Positions 1-7,470 of a DNA stretch of 64,000 nt are shown here, piece after piece. Both the position numbers and the translations under genes were made by a program. Source of the DNA: Roseiarcus sp050013915. Its GTDB lineage: Bacteria; Pseudomonadota; Alphaproteobacteria; Rhizobiales; Beijerinckiaceae. The notes under the pieces are model-generated. The model did not search any database and was not told the DNA's origin. It worked only from the letters and a program-made list of their open reading frames with translations. Every line of letters begins with the position of its first letter. Positions within the stretch are counted from its first letter, which is position 1. The DNA is taken from contig JBEKEI010000002.1 of NCBI GenBank assembly GCA_050013915.1, positions 1 to 64,000 of the forward strand, in the 5' to 3' direction.

Positions 1-36
1 GCTCTGATTAAAATATACAAACTTATTTTTTATCGA

Positions 37-66
37 TTTACAAGCCTTGCGTCGACGAAAATTATG
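37..66 (+). promoter_or_regulatory. AT-rich leader with possible promoter of the ABC operon
   Basis: The first 70 bases are far more AT-rich than anything nearby. A possible -35 hexamer TTTACA (37-42) lies 18 bases before ATTATG (61-66), a poor -10 match. A good Shine-Dalgarno GGGAGG at 112-117 precedes the ATG at 123. The promoter is only a guess from hexamer matching. Confidence 0.3.
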
Positions 67-122
67 TGGTCCTCTCTCGCCAGGGATGAAACGGGCGCGT
101 CGGGCGTCCGAGGGAGGTCGTC

Positions 123-1082
123 ATGAGTCTCAGGTCGCGCCGCGTCGCGCAGCAGCCCGTCGCCGGCCTCGTCGCCGGAATTTTCGCGGTCGTCGCGATC
201 GCCGCGCCCGCCTTCGCCCAGACGAAAATCCAGATCGGCTGCACCGCGACCAGCGACTGCGCCTCGGCGATGGTGGCGGTCGACGACGGCCTGTTCGCCA
301 AGCACGGGCTCGACGCGACCATGGTGCGGATCGGCATCAACTCCAACATTCCCGCCGCGATCGTGTCCGATTCCGTGCAGATCGGCGGGCCGACCGAGAC
401 GGTGTTCCTGCAGGCGGTCGACGGCGGGCTCGATCTCGTCGCGGTCGCCGGCGCGTCGCGCATGGACCCGACCGCCAACGACGCGGTGGCGGCCTTTGCG
501 CGCAACGGGACGTCGCTGAAGGAAGCCAGGGACTTCGTCGGCAAGAAGGTCGGCGCGCCCGGCATCGGCGCCTTCCTGCACGCGCTGTTCGTCAAATGGC
601 TGGTCGAGAAGGGCGTCGATCCCAAATCGGTCAATTTCGTCGAAGTGACGTTCCCGACCATGAACGACACGCTGAAGTCCGGCGCGGTCGACGCGGTGCT
701 GACCGCCGAGCCCTTCGTCACCCGCATGACCAAGGCCGGGACCGGCTATGTCGCGGTGCGCTACGCCGCCGAACTCGCGCGCACCGAGCCGATCATCTCC
801 TATGTCGCGACCCGCGACTTCGCCCGGAAGAACCCGGAGGCGATCGCCGAATTCCGCGCCGCGATCGCGGAAGCCGCCGACATCGTCAACACCGACCGCG
901 ACAGGGCGAGCGCCTCGATCGCCGCCTTCACCAAACAGCCGCTCGAAATCGTCAGGCTCAACCGGCCCAACATCGCCGCGCCGGTCCTCAAACCCGACCA
1001 GCTCGCCTGGTGGCTCGAGGTGATGAAGCAGCAGAACCTGCTGCAGACCGAGATCGACCCCGCGAAAATCGTGCTGCCATGA
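123..1082 (+). CDS. ABC transporter substrate-binding protein, NMT1/THI5-like
   Basis: This 319-residue periplasmic binding protein has a signal peptide (about residues 1-33, hydrophobic VAGIFAVVAIAAPAFA with cleavage after AFA) and the two-lobed NMT1/SsuA-like fold expected for importers of nitrate, sulfonates, taurine or pyrimidine precursors. Recognisable parts are the early DDGLFAKHGLD segment and the VGAPGIGAF hinge region. The start at 123 has a GGGAGG ribosome site 5 bases upstream. It heads an operon with a GntR regulator, an ATPase and two permeases; its stop overlaps the regulator start as ATGA. The sequence does not reveal the ligand. The family call is secure, the substrate unknown. 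Confidence 0.85.
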   Translation: MSLRSRRVAQQPVAGLVAGIFAVVAIAAPAFAQTKIQIGCTATSDCASAMVAVDDGLFAKHGLDATMVRIGINSNIPAAIVSDSVQIGGPTETVFLQAVDGGLDLVAVAGASRMDPTANDAVAAFARNGTSLKEARDFVGKKVGAPGIGAFLHALFVKWLVEKGVDPKSVNFVEVTFPTMNDTLKSGAVDAVLTAEPFVTRMTKAGTGYVAVRYAAELARTEPIISYVATRDFARKNPEAIAEFRAAIAEAADIVNTDRDRASASIAAFTKQPLEIVRLNRPNIAAPVLKPDQLAWWLEVMKQQNLLQTEIDPAKIVLP

Positions 1083-1789
1083 CCCTGGCGCTCGGCGCAT
1101 CCGCCGCCGAGGCGCCGGCGGGCGAAACGCAGAGCGAGCGGACCGCCGCGCTCGTCGAGGCCGACATCGTCTCGGGCGCGCTCGCGCCCGGCTCGCGGCT
1201 GGCGATCGCCGAACTCGCCGCCCGCTACGGCGTCGGCGCGACGCCGGTGCGCGAGGGCCTGTCGCGCCTGATCGCGCGCGGCCTCATCGTGGCGATCGGC
1301 CAGCGCGGCTTTCGGGTCAGCGGGATCTCGCGCGCCGATCTCGAAGACATCACGCGGCTGCGCGTGCTGATCGAATGCGAGGCGCTGCGGCTCAGCATCG
1401 AGCGCGGCGACAGCGCCTGGGAGGGGGCGATCGTCGCGGCGCTGCACCGGCTGCGCCGCTTCGTCGAGCACGACGACGCCGCCCTCGGCGAGGGCGGTCG
1501 CGAATTCGACAAGCTCCACAAGACCTTCCACACCGCGCTGATCGCGCGCTGCGGGTCGCCGCGCATGCTCGACGCCCACGCCGACCTCTACGACCAGGCC
1601 TATCGCTACCGCCGCATCATGATGGGCGCCTTCGAGAACCCGGGCGAGTTCGTCCGCGAGCATCAGACCCTCGCCGATCTGGCGATCGCCCGGCGACTCG
1701 CGGAGGCGCAGGCGCGGCTCGGCGCGCATCTCGCCTCGACGCTGAATGCGGTCTATCCCGGGCCGGATGCGCCTGGAGCCGTTCCTTGA
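1079..1789 (+). CDS. GntR-family transcriptional regulator with FCD domain
   Basis: A 236-residue regulator. Residues about 20-85 form the GntR winged helix, including LAARYGVGATPVREGLSRL, the classic recognition-helix segment. The rest is an all-helical FCD ligand domain with metal-site histidines (FDKLHKTFHTALI and REHQTLADLAIA). The ATG at 1079 overlaps the stop of the binding-protein gene by four bases, so the two are translationally coupled. Its position inside the transport operon suggests it controls the operon in response to the imported compound or a metabolite of it; that is inference. No operator was recognised. Confidence 0.85.
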   Translation: MTLALGASAAEAPAGETQSERTAALVEADIVSGALAPGSRLAIAELAARYGVGATPVREGLSRLIARGLIVAIGQRGFRVSGISRADLEDITRLRVLIECEALRLSIERGDSAWEGAIVAALHRLRRFVEHDDAALGEGGREFDKLHKTFHTALIARCGSPRMLDAHADLYDQAYRYRRIMMGAFENPGEFVREHQTLADLAIARRLAEAQARLGAHLASTLNAVYPGPDAPGAVP

Positions 1790-2571
1790 GCGGGGCCGCC
1801 GCGCGCGCGGACCAGCCGCTGATCCGCTTCTCCAGGGTCGCGCTCGCCTTCGCCGGCCGCGAGATCCTCCGCGCGATCGATCTCGAAATCCGGCGCGGCG
1901 AGATCGTCAGCCTCGTCGGCCCCTCAGGCTGCGGCAAGACCACCGCGCTGCGGATCGCAACCGGCCTGCTCGCGCCGACGAGCGGCACGATCGCCTTCGA
2001 CGGCGCGCCGATCCTCGGCCCGCGGCGGGACGTCGCGATCGTGTTCCAGGACTATGGTAAGGCGCTGCTGCCCTGGCGCGACGCCGCCGGCAATGTCGCG
2101 CTCGCGCTGGAGGCGGCGGCGACGCCGCGCCGCGAGCGCCCGGCGCGCATCGCGGCGCTGCTCGACAAGGTCGGGCTGCCGGCGCATGCCGACAAATATC
2201 CCGCGCAGATGTCGGGCGGCATGCAGCAGCGGCTGCAGATCGCCCGCTGCCTCGCCCAGGAGCCCGCGGCGCTGATGATGGACGAGCCGTTCGGCGCGCT
2301 CGATGCGCTGACCCGCCAGGACCTCCAGGACGAGACGCTCGCAATCGTCGCCGCGACCGGGGCGACCGTGCTGTTCGTCACCCACGACCTCGAGGAGGCG
2401 ATCTATGTCGGCGACCGCGTCATCGGCCTCGCGCCGCATCCGGGCCGGATCGGCATCGAGCTGAGAATCGGGTTGGCGCGCCCGCGCGACCAGATCGCCA
2501 CGCGCGAAGATCCGGAATTCCTCCGGCTGCGCCGCGAACTCCACGATTTCATCAAGAGCGCGGAGCGATGA
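1786..2571 (+). CDS. ABC transporter ATP-binding protein (nitrate/sulfonate/taurine type)
   Basis: A 261-residue ATPase of the SsuB/TauB family. Visible motifs are the Walker A GPSGCGKTT (residues 45-53), the signature MSGGMQQRLQIAR, the Walker B ALMMDEPFGALD and the switch histidine in FVTHDLEEA. No ATG fits; the best start is TTG at 1786, with GGAG at 1775-1778 spaced seven bases away, giving a TTGA overlap with the regulator stop. It would energise the two permeases downstream. The reading frame runs further upstream, but that part overlaps the GntR gene and looks like shadow coding. Confidence 0.85.
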   Translation: MSGAAARADQPLIRFSRVALAFAGREILRAIDLEIRRGEIVSLVGPSGCGKTTALRIATGLLAPTSGTIAFDGAPILGPRRDVAIVFQDYGKALLPWRDAAGNVALALEAAATPRRERPARIAALLDKVGLPAHADKYPAQMSGGMQQRLQIARCLAQEPAALMMDEPFGALDALTRQDLQDETLAIVAATGATVLFVTHDLEEAIYVGDRVIGLAPHPGRIGIELRIGLARPRDQIATREDPEFLRLRRELHDFIKSAER

Positions 2572-3326
2572 GGCTCGACGTCAGGGCGTTCGTCCTGCCC
2601 GCCGCGCTCGTCGCGCTCGGCGAGATCGGCGCCCGCGCGGGCGGGCCCAGCGACAGCGTCGCGCCGCCGAGCGAGGTGCTCGTCGCCCTCGCCGGCGCGC
2701 TCGCCGACGGCTCGCTCATCCTCGCCACGCGCGACACCCTGGCATGCGCGTTCGGCGGCCTGGCGATCGGCGGCGGGCTCGGGCTCGTCCTCGGCCTCCT
2801 GCTCGGCGCGATCGGCGCCCTGAACCGGCTGATGGAAGTGACGCTGGAGCTCATCCGGCCGATCCCCTCGGTCGCGCTCGCGCCGGTCGCGCTGGTCGCG
2901 CTCGGCTTCGGCTACCGGCTCGAAATCGCGATCGTCGCCTATGCCTCGCTCTGGCCGGTGCTGCTGATCACCCGCGCGGCGGTCGCCGGCGTCGAGCCGC
3001 AGCTCGTCGAGGTCGCCCGCGCGCTGCGGCTCGGGTTCTTCGCCCGCGTCGTCAAGATCATCGTGCCCGCCGCGCTGCCGCGCATCTTCGTCGCGTTCCG
3101 GCTCGCGGCGGGCTTCGCGCTGATCGTCGCGGTGACGATCGAGATCGCGATCAACCCGCTCGGCCTCGGCGCCGGCCTGATGACCGCCGGCCAGGCGCTG
3201 CGGCCCGAACTCATGCTCGCCTTCCTCGCCTGGATCGGAATCGTCGGCTTCGCGCTGAACCTGGCGCTGGTCGGCGCCCAGCGCCGGCTGTTCGGCCGGG
3301 CGGCGATGGTCGAGCGGCCGCGATGA
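2568..3326 (+). CDS. ABC transporter permease (first of two)
   Basis: A 252-residue inner-membrane protein of the BPD_transp_1 family with about six hydrophobic helices. The cytoplasmic coupling loop is visible as EVARALRLGFFARVVKIIVP, matching the EAA motif that docks to the ATPase. The start overlaps the ATPase stop as ATGA, and the stop overlaps the second permease in the same way, so the two are probably made in equal amounts as a heterodimeric channel. The substrate is unknown. Confidence 0.85.
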   Translation: MRLDVRAFVLPAALVALGEIGARAGGPSDSVAPPSEVLVALAGALADGSLILATRDTLACAFGGLAIGGGLGLVLGLLLGAIGALNRLMEVTLELIRPIPSVALAPVALVALGFGYRLEIAIVAYASLWPVLLITRAAVAGVEPQLVEVARALRLGFFARVVKIIVPAALPRIFVAFRLAAGFALIVAVTIEIAINPLGLGAGLMTAGQALRPELMLAFLAWIGIVGFALNLALVGAQRRLFGRAAMVERPR

Positions 3327-4090
3327 GGGCGCTCGCCTGGCGGCTGGCGAGTCTGGCGGTGACCGCCGGCTTCGTCGCGCTGTGGCAGCTCGTGGCCAAC
3401 CTGCGGCTCGTCTCGCCGGTGTTCCTGCCCGGCCCCGACCGCGCCTGGGGCGCGCTCGTCCACGGCTTTGCGACCGGCGCCCTGCAGGCGCGGCTCGCGG
3501 GCACGATCGTCCACATGGTCGAGGGCTGGCTGCTCGCCTCGCTCGCCGGCGTCGCGCTCGGCGCGCTGATCGGCTCGTCGCGCGTCATGCGCGCCTATGT
3601 CGGGCCGACGCTCGAATTCCTGCGCCCGCTGCCCGCCTCCGCCGTCATCCCGCTCGCGATCGCGATCTTCGGCTTCAGCCAGGCGATGGCGATCGGCGTC
3701 ATCGCATTCGGCGCAGTCTGGCCGATGCTGCTGTCGACCGTCCACGGCTTCGCCGCGGTCGAGCCGCGGCTCTACGAAGTGGCGCGCGCGCTGCACCTCC
3801 CGCGCTGGCAGGTCGCCGCCAAGATCGCGCTGCCCTCGGCGCTGCCCGACATTCTCGCCGGGCTGCGGCTCGGCCTCACGGTGGCGCTGATCCTCGCCGT
3901 GGTCTGCGAGATGATCGCCGGCCTCGACGGCCTCGGCCAGTGGGTGCTGCTCGCCGCGCGGATGTTCCATTCCGCCGACGTGTTCGCCGGCGTCATCCTG
4001 CTCGGCGCGCTCGGCTATGCCGGCGCGCTCGCGCTCGACCTCGCGGAGCGGCGCCTGCTCGCCTGGCGGGCGCCGGCGCGCGGCGGCTGA
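3323..4090 (+). CDS. ABC transporter permease (second of two)
   Basis: A 255-residue permease paralogous to its upstream neighbour, with the same fold and the coupling loop EVARALHLPRWQVAAKIALP. The N-terminal region MRALAWRLASLAVTAGF is followed by a periplasmic segment containing LPGPDRAWGAL, typical of SsuC/TauC-like permeases. Two different permease subunits in one operon imply a heterodimer. Last gene of the operon; no T-tailed hairpin follows. Confidence 0.85.
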   Translation: MRALAWRLASLAVTAGFVALWQLVANLRLVSPVFLPGPDRAWGALVHGFATGALQARLAGTIVHMVEGWLLASLAGVALGALIGSSRVMRAYVGPTLEFLRPLPASAVIPLAIAIFGFSQAMAIGVIAFGAVWPMLLSTVHGFAAVEPRLYEVARALHLPRWQVAAKIALPSALPDILAGLRLGLTVALILAVVCEMIAGLDGLGQWVLLAARMFHSADVFAGVILLGALGYAGALALDLAERRLLAWRAPARGG

Positions 4091-4280
4091 GCGGAGCGCG
4101 GCGGCGAGGCCGGTCCGGTCGCGCGAACGCCGGAGCGGCCACAGTCGTGCGCGCGGGAATCACTCGGATTTTCGCGATCACGCCCGTAAAATCTTACGAT
4201 TCGGCCGGGTTTCCTCGATCGGATTCACTGCGCGTAAATTGTTGTCTGGTCTGTTCGGGCTCGTCGAAAGAGCATGAGCG

Positions 4281-6464
4281 ATGAATTCGAATCCACGCCA
4301 GAAGTCCGACGCCGCCTCGCCGTTCCGCCGCTTCGCGCGGAGCGCGGGCGGCAATGTCGCGATCCTGTTCGCGTTCACGCTGGTGACGCTGTCGCTCGGG
4401 CTCGGCGGCGGGATTGATCTCGCGCGCGCCTATTCCGCGCGCCAGAAGCTCGTCGAGGTCGCCACGCTCGCCTGCCAATTCGCCAGCCGGCCGAGCATCA
4501 TTCAGACCGACGCGACCGATTACAGCGGCCAGAACGGCAAGTCCGCCTATTCGACCGCGGTGACCAATTTCATCTCGACCAGCCTGACCGCGCAGAATTT
4601 CCCCTACACGCAGTTGACCGCGTCGCCCTTCACCTTCACCCAGAACGGGCCGGCCAACGTCAGCCTGACCGCCAACGTTCCCACCACCTTCATGCAACTG
4701 GCGCGGATCAGCCAGGTCCCGGTCTCGGCCGCGATCCATTGCTACGACTCGCCGGCGAGCGTTCCTGCCGTCGTCGCGTCGGCCTATATCATCGAGGAGA
4801 GCTTCGAAACAGGGCCGCCGAACTGCCACGGCGCCTGCTATATCACGGCGAGCGGCGTGCTGGGCACGCCGGTGACGCCCTCTTCGGCGTTTCCCGCTTC
4901 GCCGTCCTACACGGGCGCGTTCGGCGCGGCCTGGTACGTGACCGGCTATTGCCTGGAAACCGACCATAAGGGGGAAACCAAGACGACTGCCGCAGACGGC
5001 AACTTTTCCGCCGAGCTCGATTGCGAGAACGGCTCGAACTCCGCAGGCAATTCTTCGATCTCGACCAAGGCCTATCTGGAGGCCGGCGATTACGAGCTGC
5101 GCTATTTCTACGGCTCGCGCGTCCCCTATCCCGATTACGACCCCGCCTATATCTGCGGCACGACCGCGAGCGACCTCTCCTGGGCCAACGACACCAATTC
5201 CGAGGGCGGCTACCCGGCCGGCGCGCTGCGGACCAACCAGATCAACGTCTATCTGGATCAGGCCACCGGCGCCGCCCCGCCGCTGCACACGACGATCGAC
5301 GGGACTCAGCAGCTCGCGGGCTCCAATCTGATCGACATGTGCGTCTACGGCTTCAACTGGATGGAGCGCAGCGTCAAGATCAGCGTGACCACGCCGGCCT
5401 TCTACTGGCTGAGCTTCGCCGCCGACGGCGCCAACGACAGCTACGGCGGCGACATCGACTACATCCGCTTCTGCCAGAACACCTGCCCCGGCACGGTCCA
5501 GGACAATTTCCCCTCGGCCTGGCTCGCGGCCAACAACGGCGGGGTGAACGTGACCCTGTTCGAGGATACGTTCGAGAGCCCGGTCTACGTCGGCAATCTG
5601 TCCGCCTTCGCCAACAAGAGCGGCAACATGAACAACAGCCAGGGCACCAGCGGGACGGTGGCCAGCGGCTGGCCGGGGCTCGCGGCGAGCGGCTGGGCGA
5701 CGGCGCCTTACAACGTCGTCACCTACGACCTCGCCCCGTTCGCCGGGCAGGGCAACCAGAGCGTCGAGCTCGACAACTTCGTCTCGACTCCGAGCAATTC
5801 GGCGATCAGCCGGGGCTTCCTGCTCGTCCCCGGCTATTACCAGGTGAGCTACGATTATATTTCGAACGCGATCCTGACCGGAGTGACCAGCCCCGCCTGC
5901 ACCGCCGCGCCGAGCGCCGCCGCCGCCGCGACCTATGCCGTCTCGGGAACCGCCGCATGGTATGAGCGCTTCTATCCGAGCACCCAAAGTCCTCCCAACT
6001 ACGCCAAGGACACCAACACGCTCGGCGTGTTCATGGCGCACGGCCAATTGGTCAGCACGCCGATCGGCGGCGGCGCCCTGGGCTCGCAGACCAGCTACAA
6101 CAATCCGAACGGGACGGTTTCGACCACCCCGACGGCGTCGCCGTACCAGGTCTCCCTGGCGAGCTACAACCCCGGCCAGAACAATCCGCTGCTGGATATC
6201 TGCGGCTACGCTTCGACCTGGCAGGCGCGGACGACCTATATCGAGATCACCAAGCCGGCCTATTACTGGCTGACGATGGCGGCGCTCGGGACCGCCGACG
6301 GCATCGGCGGCGCCATCGACGACGTCAAGCTGACCGCGCTCGGCAGCCTCTACATGGCCTCGCCGCCCGCCAATGCGGTGACGATCCCGGTGCCCGCCCC
6401 GCAGCCGGGCTCGACGATCAACTTCACCGGCTTCTCGATCGTGGCCGACCCGCTGACGCCCTGA
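4281..6464 (+). CDS. TadG-like N-terminus fused to a duplicated beta-rich module (paralog 1)
   Basis: A 727-residue protein. Residues 20-45 hold the Tad/TadG-type start (SAGGNVAILFAFTLVTL), one transmembrane segment, then DLARAYSARQKLVEVA in place of the usual LQDAVDAAALA helix. From residue ~170 to the end are two tandem copies of a ~230-260-residue beta-rich, Cys- and aromatic-rich module (about 170-397 and 427-684). Shared motifs are an early acidic FExTFE segment, an ELD strand, NSxIS, GYYxxxYDY, and a closing YYWLxxAA...IDDVKLTAL. The fold resembles a jelly-roll carbohydrate-binding domain, but that is inference. It is a close paralog of the protein encoded at 27937-30123. No Flp pilus gene is nearby. 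It is probably anchored by its N-terminus and displayed outside the cytoplasm. Confidence 0.75.
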   Translation: MNSNPRQKSDAASPFRRFARSAGGNVAILFAFTLVTLSLGLGGGIDLARAYSARQKLVEVATLACQFASRPSIIQTDATDYSGQNGKSAYSTAVTNFISTSLTAQNFPYTQLTASPFTFTQNGPANVSLTANVPTTFMQLARISQVPVSAAIHCYDSPASVPAVVASAYIIEESFETGPPNCHGACYITASGVLGTPVTPSSAFPASPSYTGAFGAAWYVTGYCLETDHKGETKTTAADGNFSAELDCENGSNSAGNSSISTKAYLEAGDYELRYFYGSRVPYPDYDPAYICGTTASDLSWANDTNSEGGYPAGALRTNQINVYLDQATGAAPPLHTTIDGTQQLAGSNLIDMCVYGFNWMERSVKISVTTPAFYWLSFAADGANDSYGGDIDYIRFCQNTCPGTVQDNFPSAWLAANNGGVNVTLFEDTFESPVYVGNLSAFANKSGNMNNSQGTSGTVASGWPGLAASGWATAPYNVVTYDLAPFAGQGNQSVELDNFVSTPSNSAISRGFLLVPGYYQVSYDYISNAILTGVTSPACTAAPSAAAAATYAVSGTAAWYERFYPSTQSPPNYAKDTNTLGVFMAHGQLVSTPIGGGALGSQTSYNNPNGTVSTTPTASPYQVSLASYNPGQNNPLLDICGYASTWQARTTYIEITKPAYYWLTMAALGTADGIGGAIDDVKLTALGSLYMASPPANAVTIPVPAPQPGSTINFTGFSIVADPLTP

Positions 6465-6863
6465 CGCCGGGCGCGCGCGGCCGGGCGCCTGCCGCTCGGT
6501 TGGACTTGCGGATGATATAGGCCCCGATCATGCCGACGAGCGCGGTCGCGGCGACATAGCCGGGCGCTGGAACCAGCACGTCGACGCTGCAGAGCCAGGG
6601 ATAGATCGCCTGACAATCCCGGGGCGAGCAGCTCGTCGCAGGACCCTATGGCGATCCGCCGATCGACCGCCGGCTCGCGCGTCCGCACTGCCGCCGTCCC
6701 CCGGAACGCCGGCGCAAGACCGTGATCACGGCGCTCGCGGCGGACCGGCGCCGAGACGCCGTCGGGGCGTCGGGAAATCGATCTCGCACGGCCGCTTCCG
6801 CCAGAGGGCGCCTCCCCTCGGGCCTCGCCACCCCGCGCCGCACGCGCGCCTGCGCGCCGACCC
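6465..6863. other. Intergenic stretch without a convincing gene
   Basis: About 400 bases lie between the TadG-like gene and the SRPBCC gene. GC-rich inverted segments follow the stop (around 6470-6500), but no T-run, so no terminator is called. On the minus strand an open frame without a good start (6424-6645) encodes VLVPAPGYVAATALVGMI followed by IIRKSNR, which looks like one membrane helix with a basic tail. It is preceded by an in-frame TAG, so it is either a remnant or chance. Confidence 0.5.
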
Positions 6864-7346
6864 TCACATCCGCTTCGCCAGCGCCTCCAGCTGGTCGGCC
6901 GCCTGTCCCCAGCCGCGATGGAAGCCCATCTGCTCGTGCGTCTGGCGATCGGCGAGCGTCCAGTGACGGACGAGCGCGGTGTAGCGCGTCCGGCCGCCCT
7001 CGTCGGCGAAGGTGACGATCGCCGTCATGAACGGCTTCTCCGAAGGCTCCCAGGCGCGCACATAGGCGTTGGTGAAGACGAGCCGCTCGCCGGGGACGAC
7101 CTCCAGATAGACGCCGCGGTTGGGCAGGTCGACGCCGTCCGGGCCGCGCATGACGATGTAGCTGGCGCCGCCGGGCCGCACGTCGAGTTCGGCGACCGGC
7201 GTCGTATAGGGCAGCGGCGCGAACCATTGCTTCAGCAGATCGGGCTCGGTCCAGGCGCGATACAGTTTCTCGCGCGGCGCGTCGATCAGGCGCGTCAGCA
7301 GGAGGTCGCGATCGCCGGGTTCGGTCGCAGCGGCGGGAGGACTCAT
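6864..7346 (-). CDS. SRPBCC/AHSA1-domain protein
   Basis: A 160-residue protein of the Activator-of-Hsp90-ATPase-1-like START superfamily. The N-terminal LTRLIDAPREKLYRAWTEPDLLKQWFAP is the family signature, and the C-terminal GFHRGWGQAADQLEALAK helix closes the cavity. GGAG sits nine bases before the ATG. Such proteins bind small hydrophobic ligands and are often encoded beside ArsR regulators; here the partner is absent, unlike the second SRPBCC gene at 46180. The function is not predictable beyond the fold. Confidence 0.85.
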   Translation of the reverse strand: MSPPAAATEPGDRDLLLTRLIDAPREKLYRAWTEPDLLKQWFAPLPYTTPVAELDVRPGGASYIVMRGPDGVDLPNRGVYLEVVPGERLVFTNAYVRAWEPSEKPFMTAIVTFADEGGRTRYTALVRHWTLADRQTHEQMGFHRGWGQAADQLEALAKRM

Positions 7347-7470
7347 ATGCGGTTACTCCGGAAACGGGGACGGCGCATCGACGGGCGCATTTAGCCGAGC
7401 GATTGGGGCGACCGCAAGCGCGGCCGATCGCGTCGGCGCGCGCTCGGGTTTCGCGCGCGTCGCGGCCTCG

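Noticed and set aside
6465..6510. GC-rich hairpin after the first TadG-like gene as a terminator
   Set aside because: There is dyad symmetry but no T-run, and similar GC-rich dyads occur everywhere in this window.
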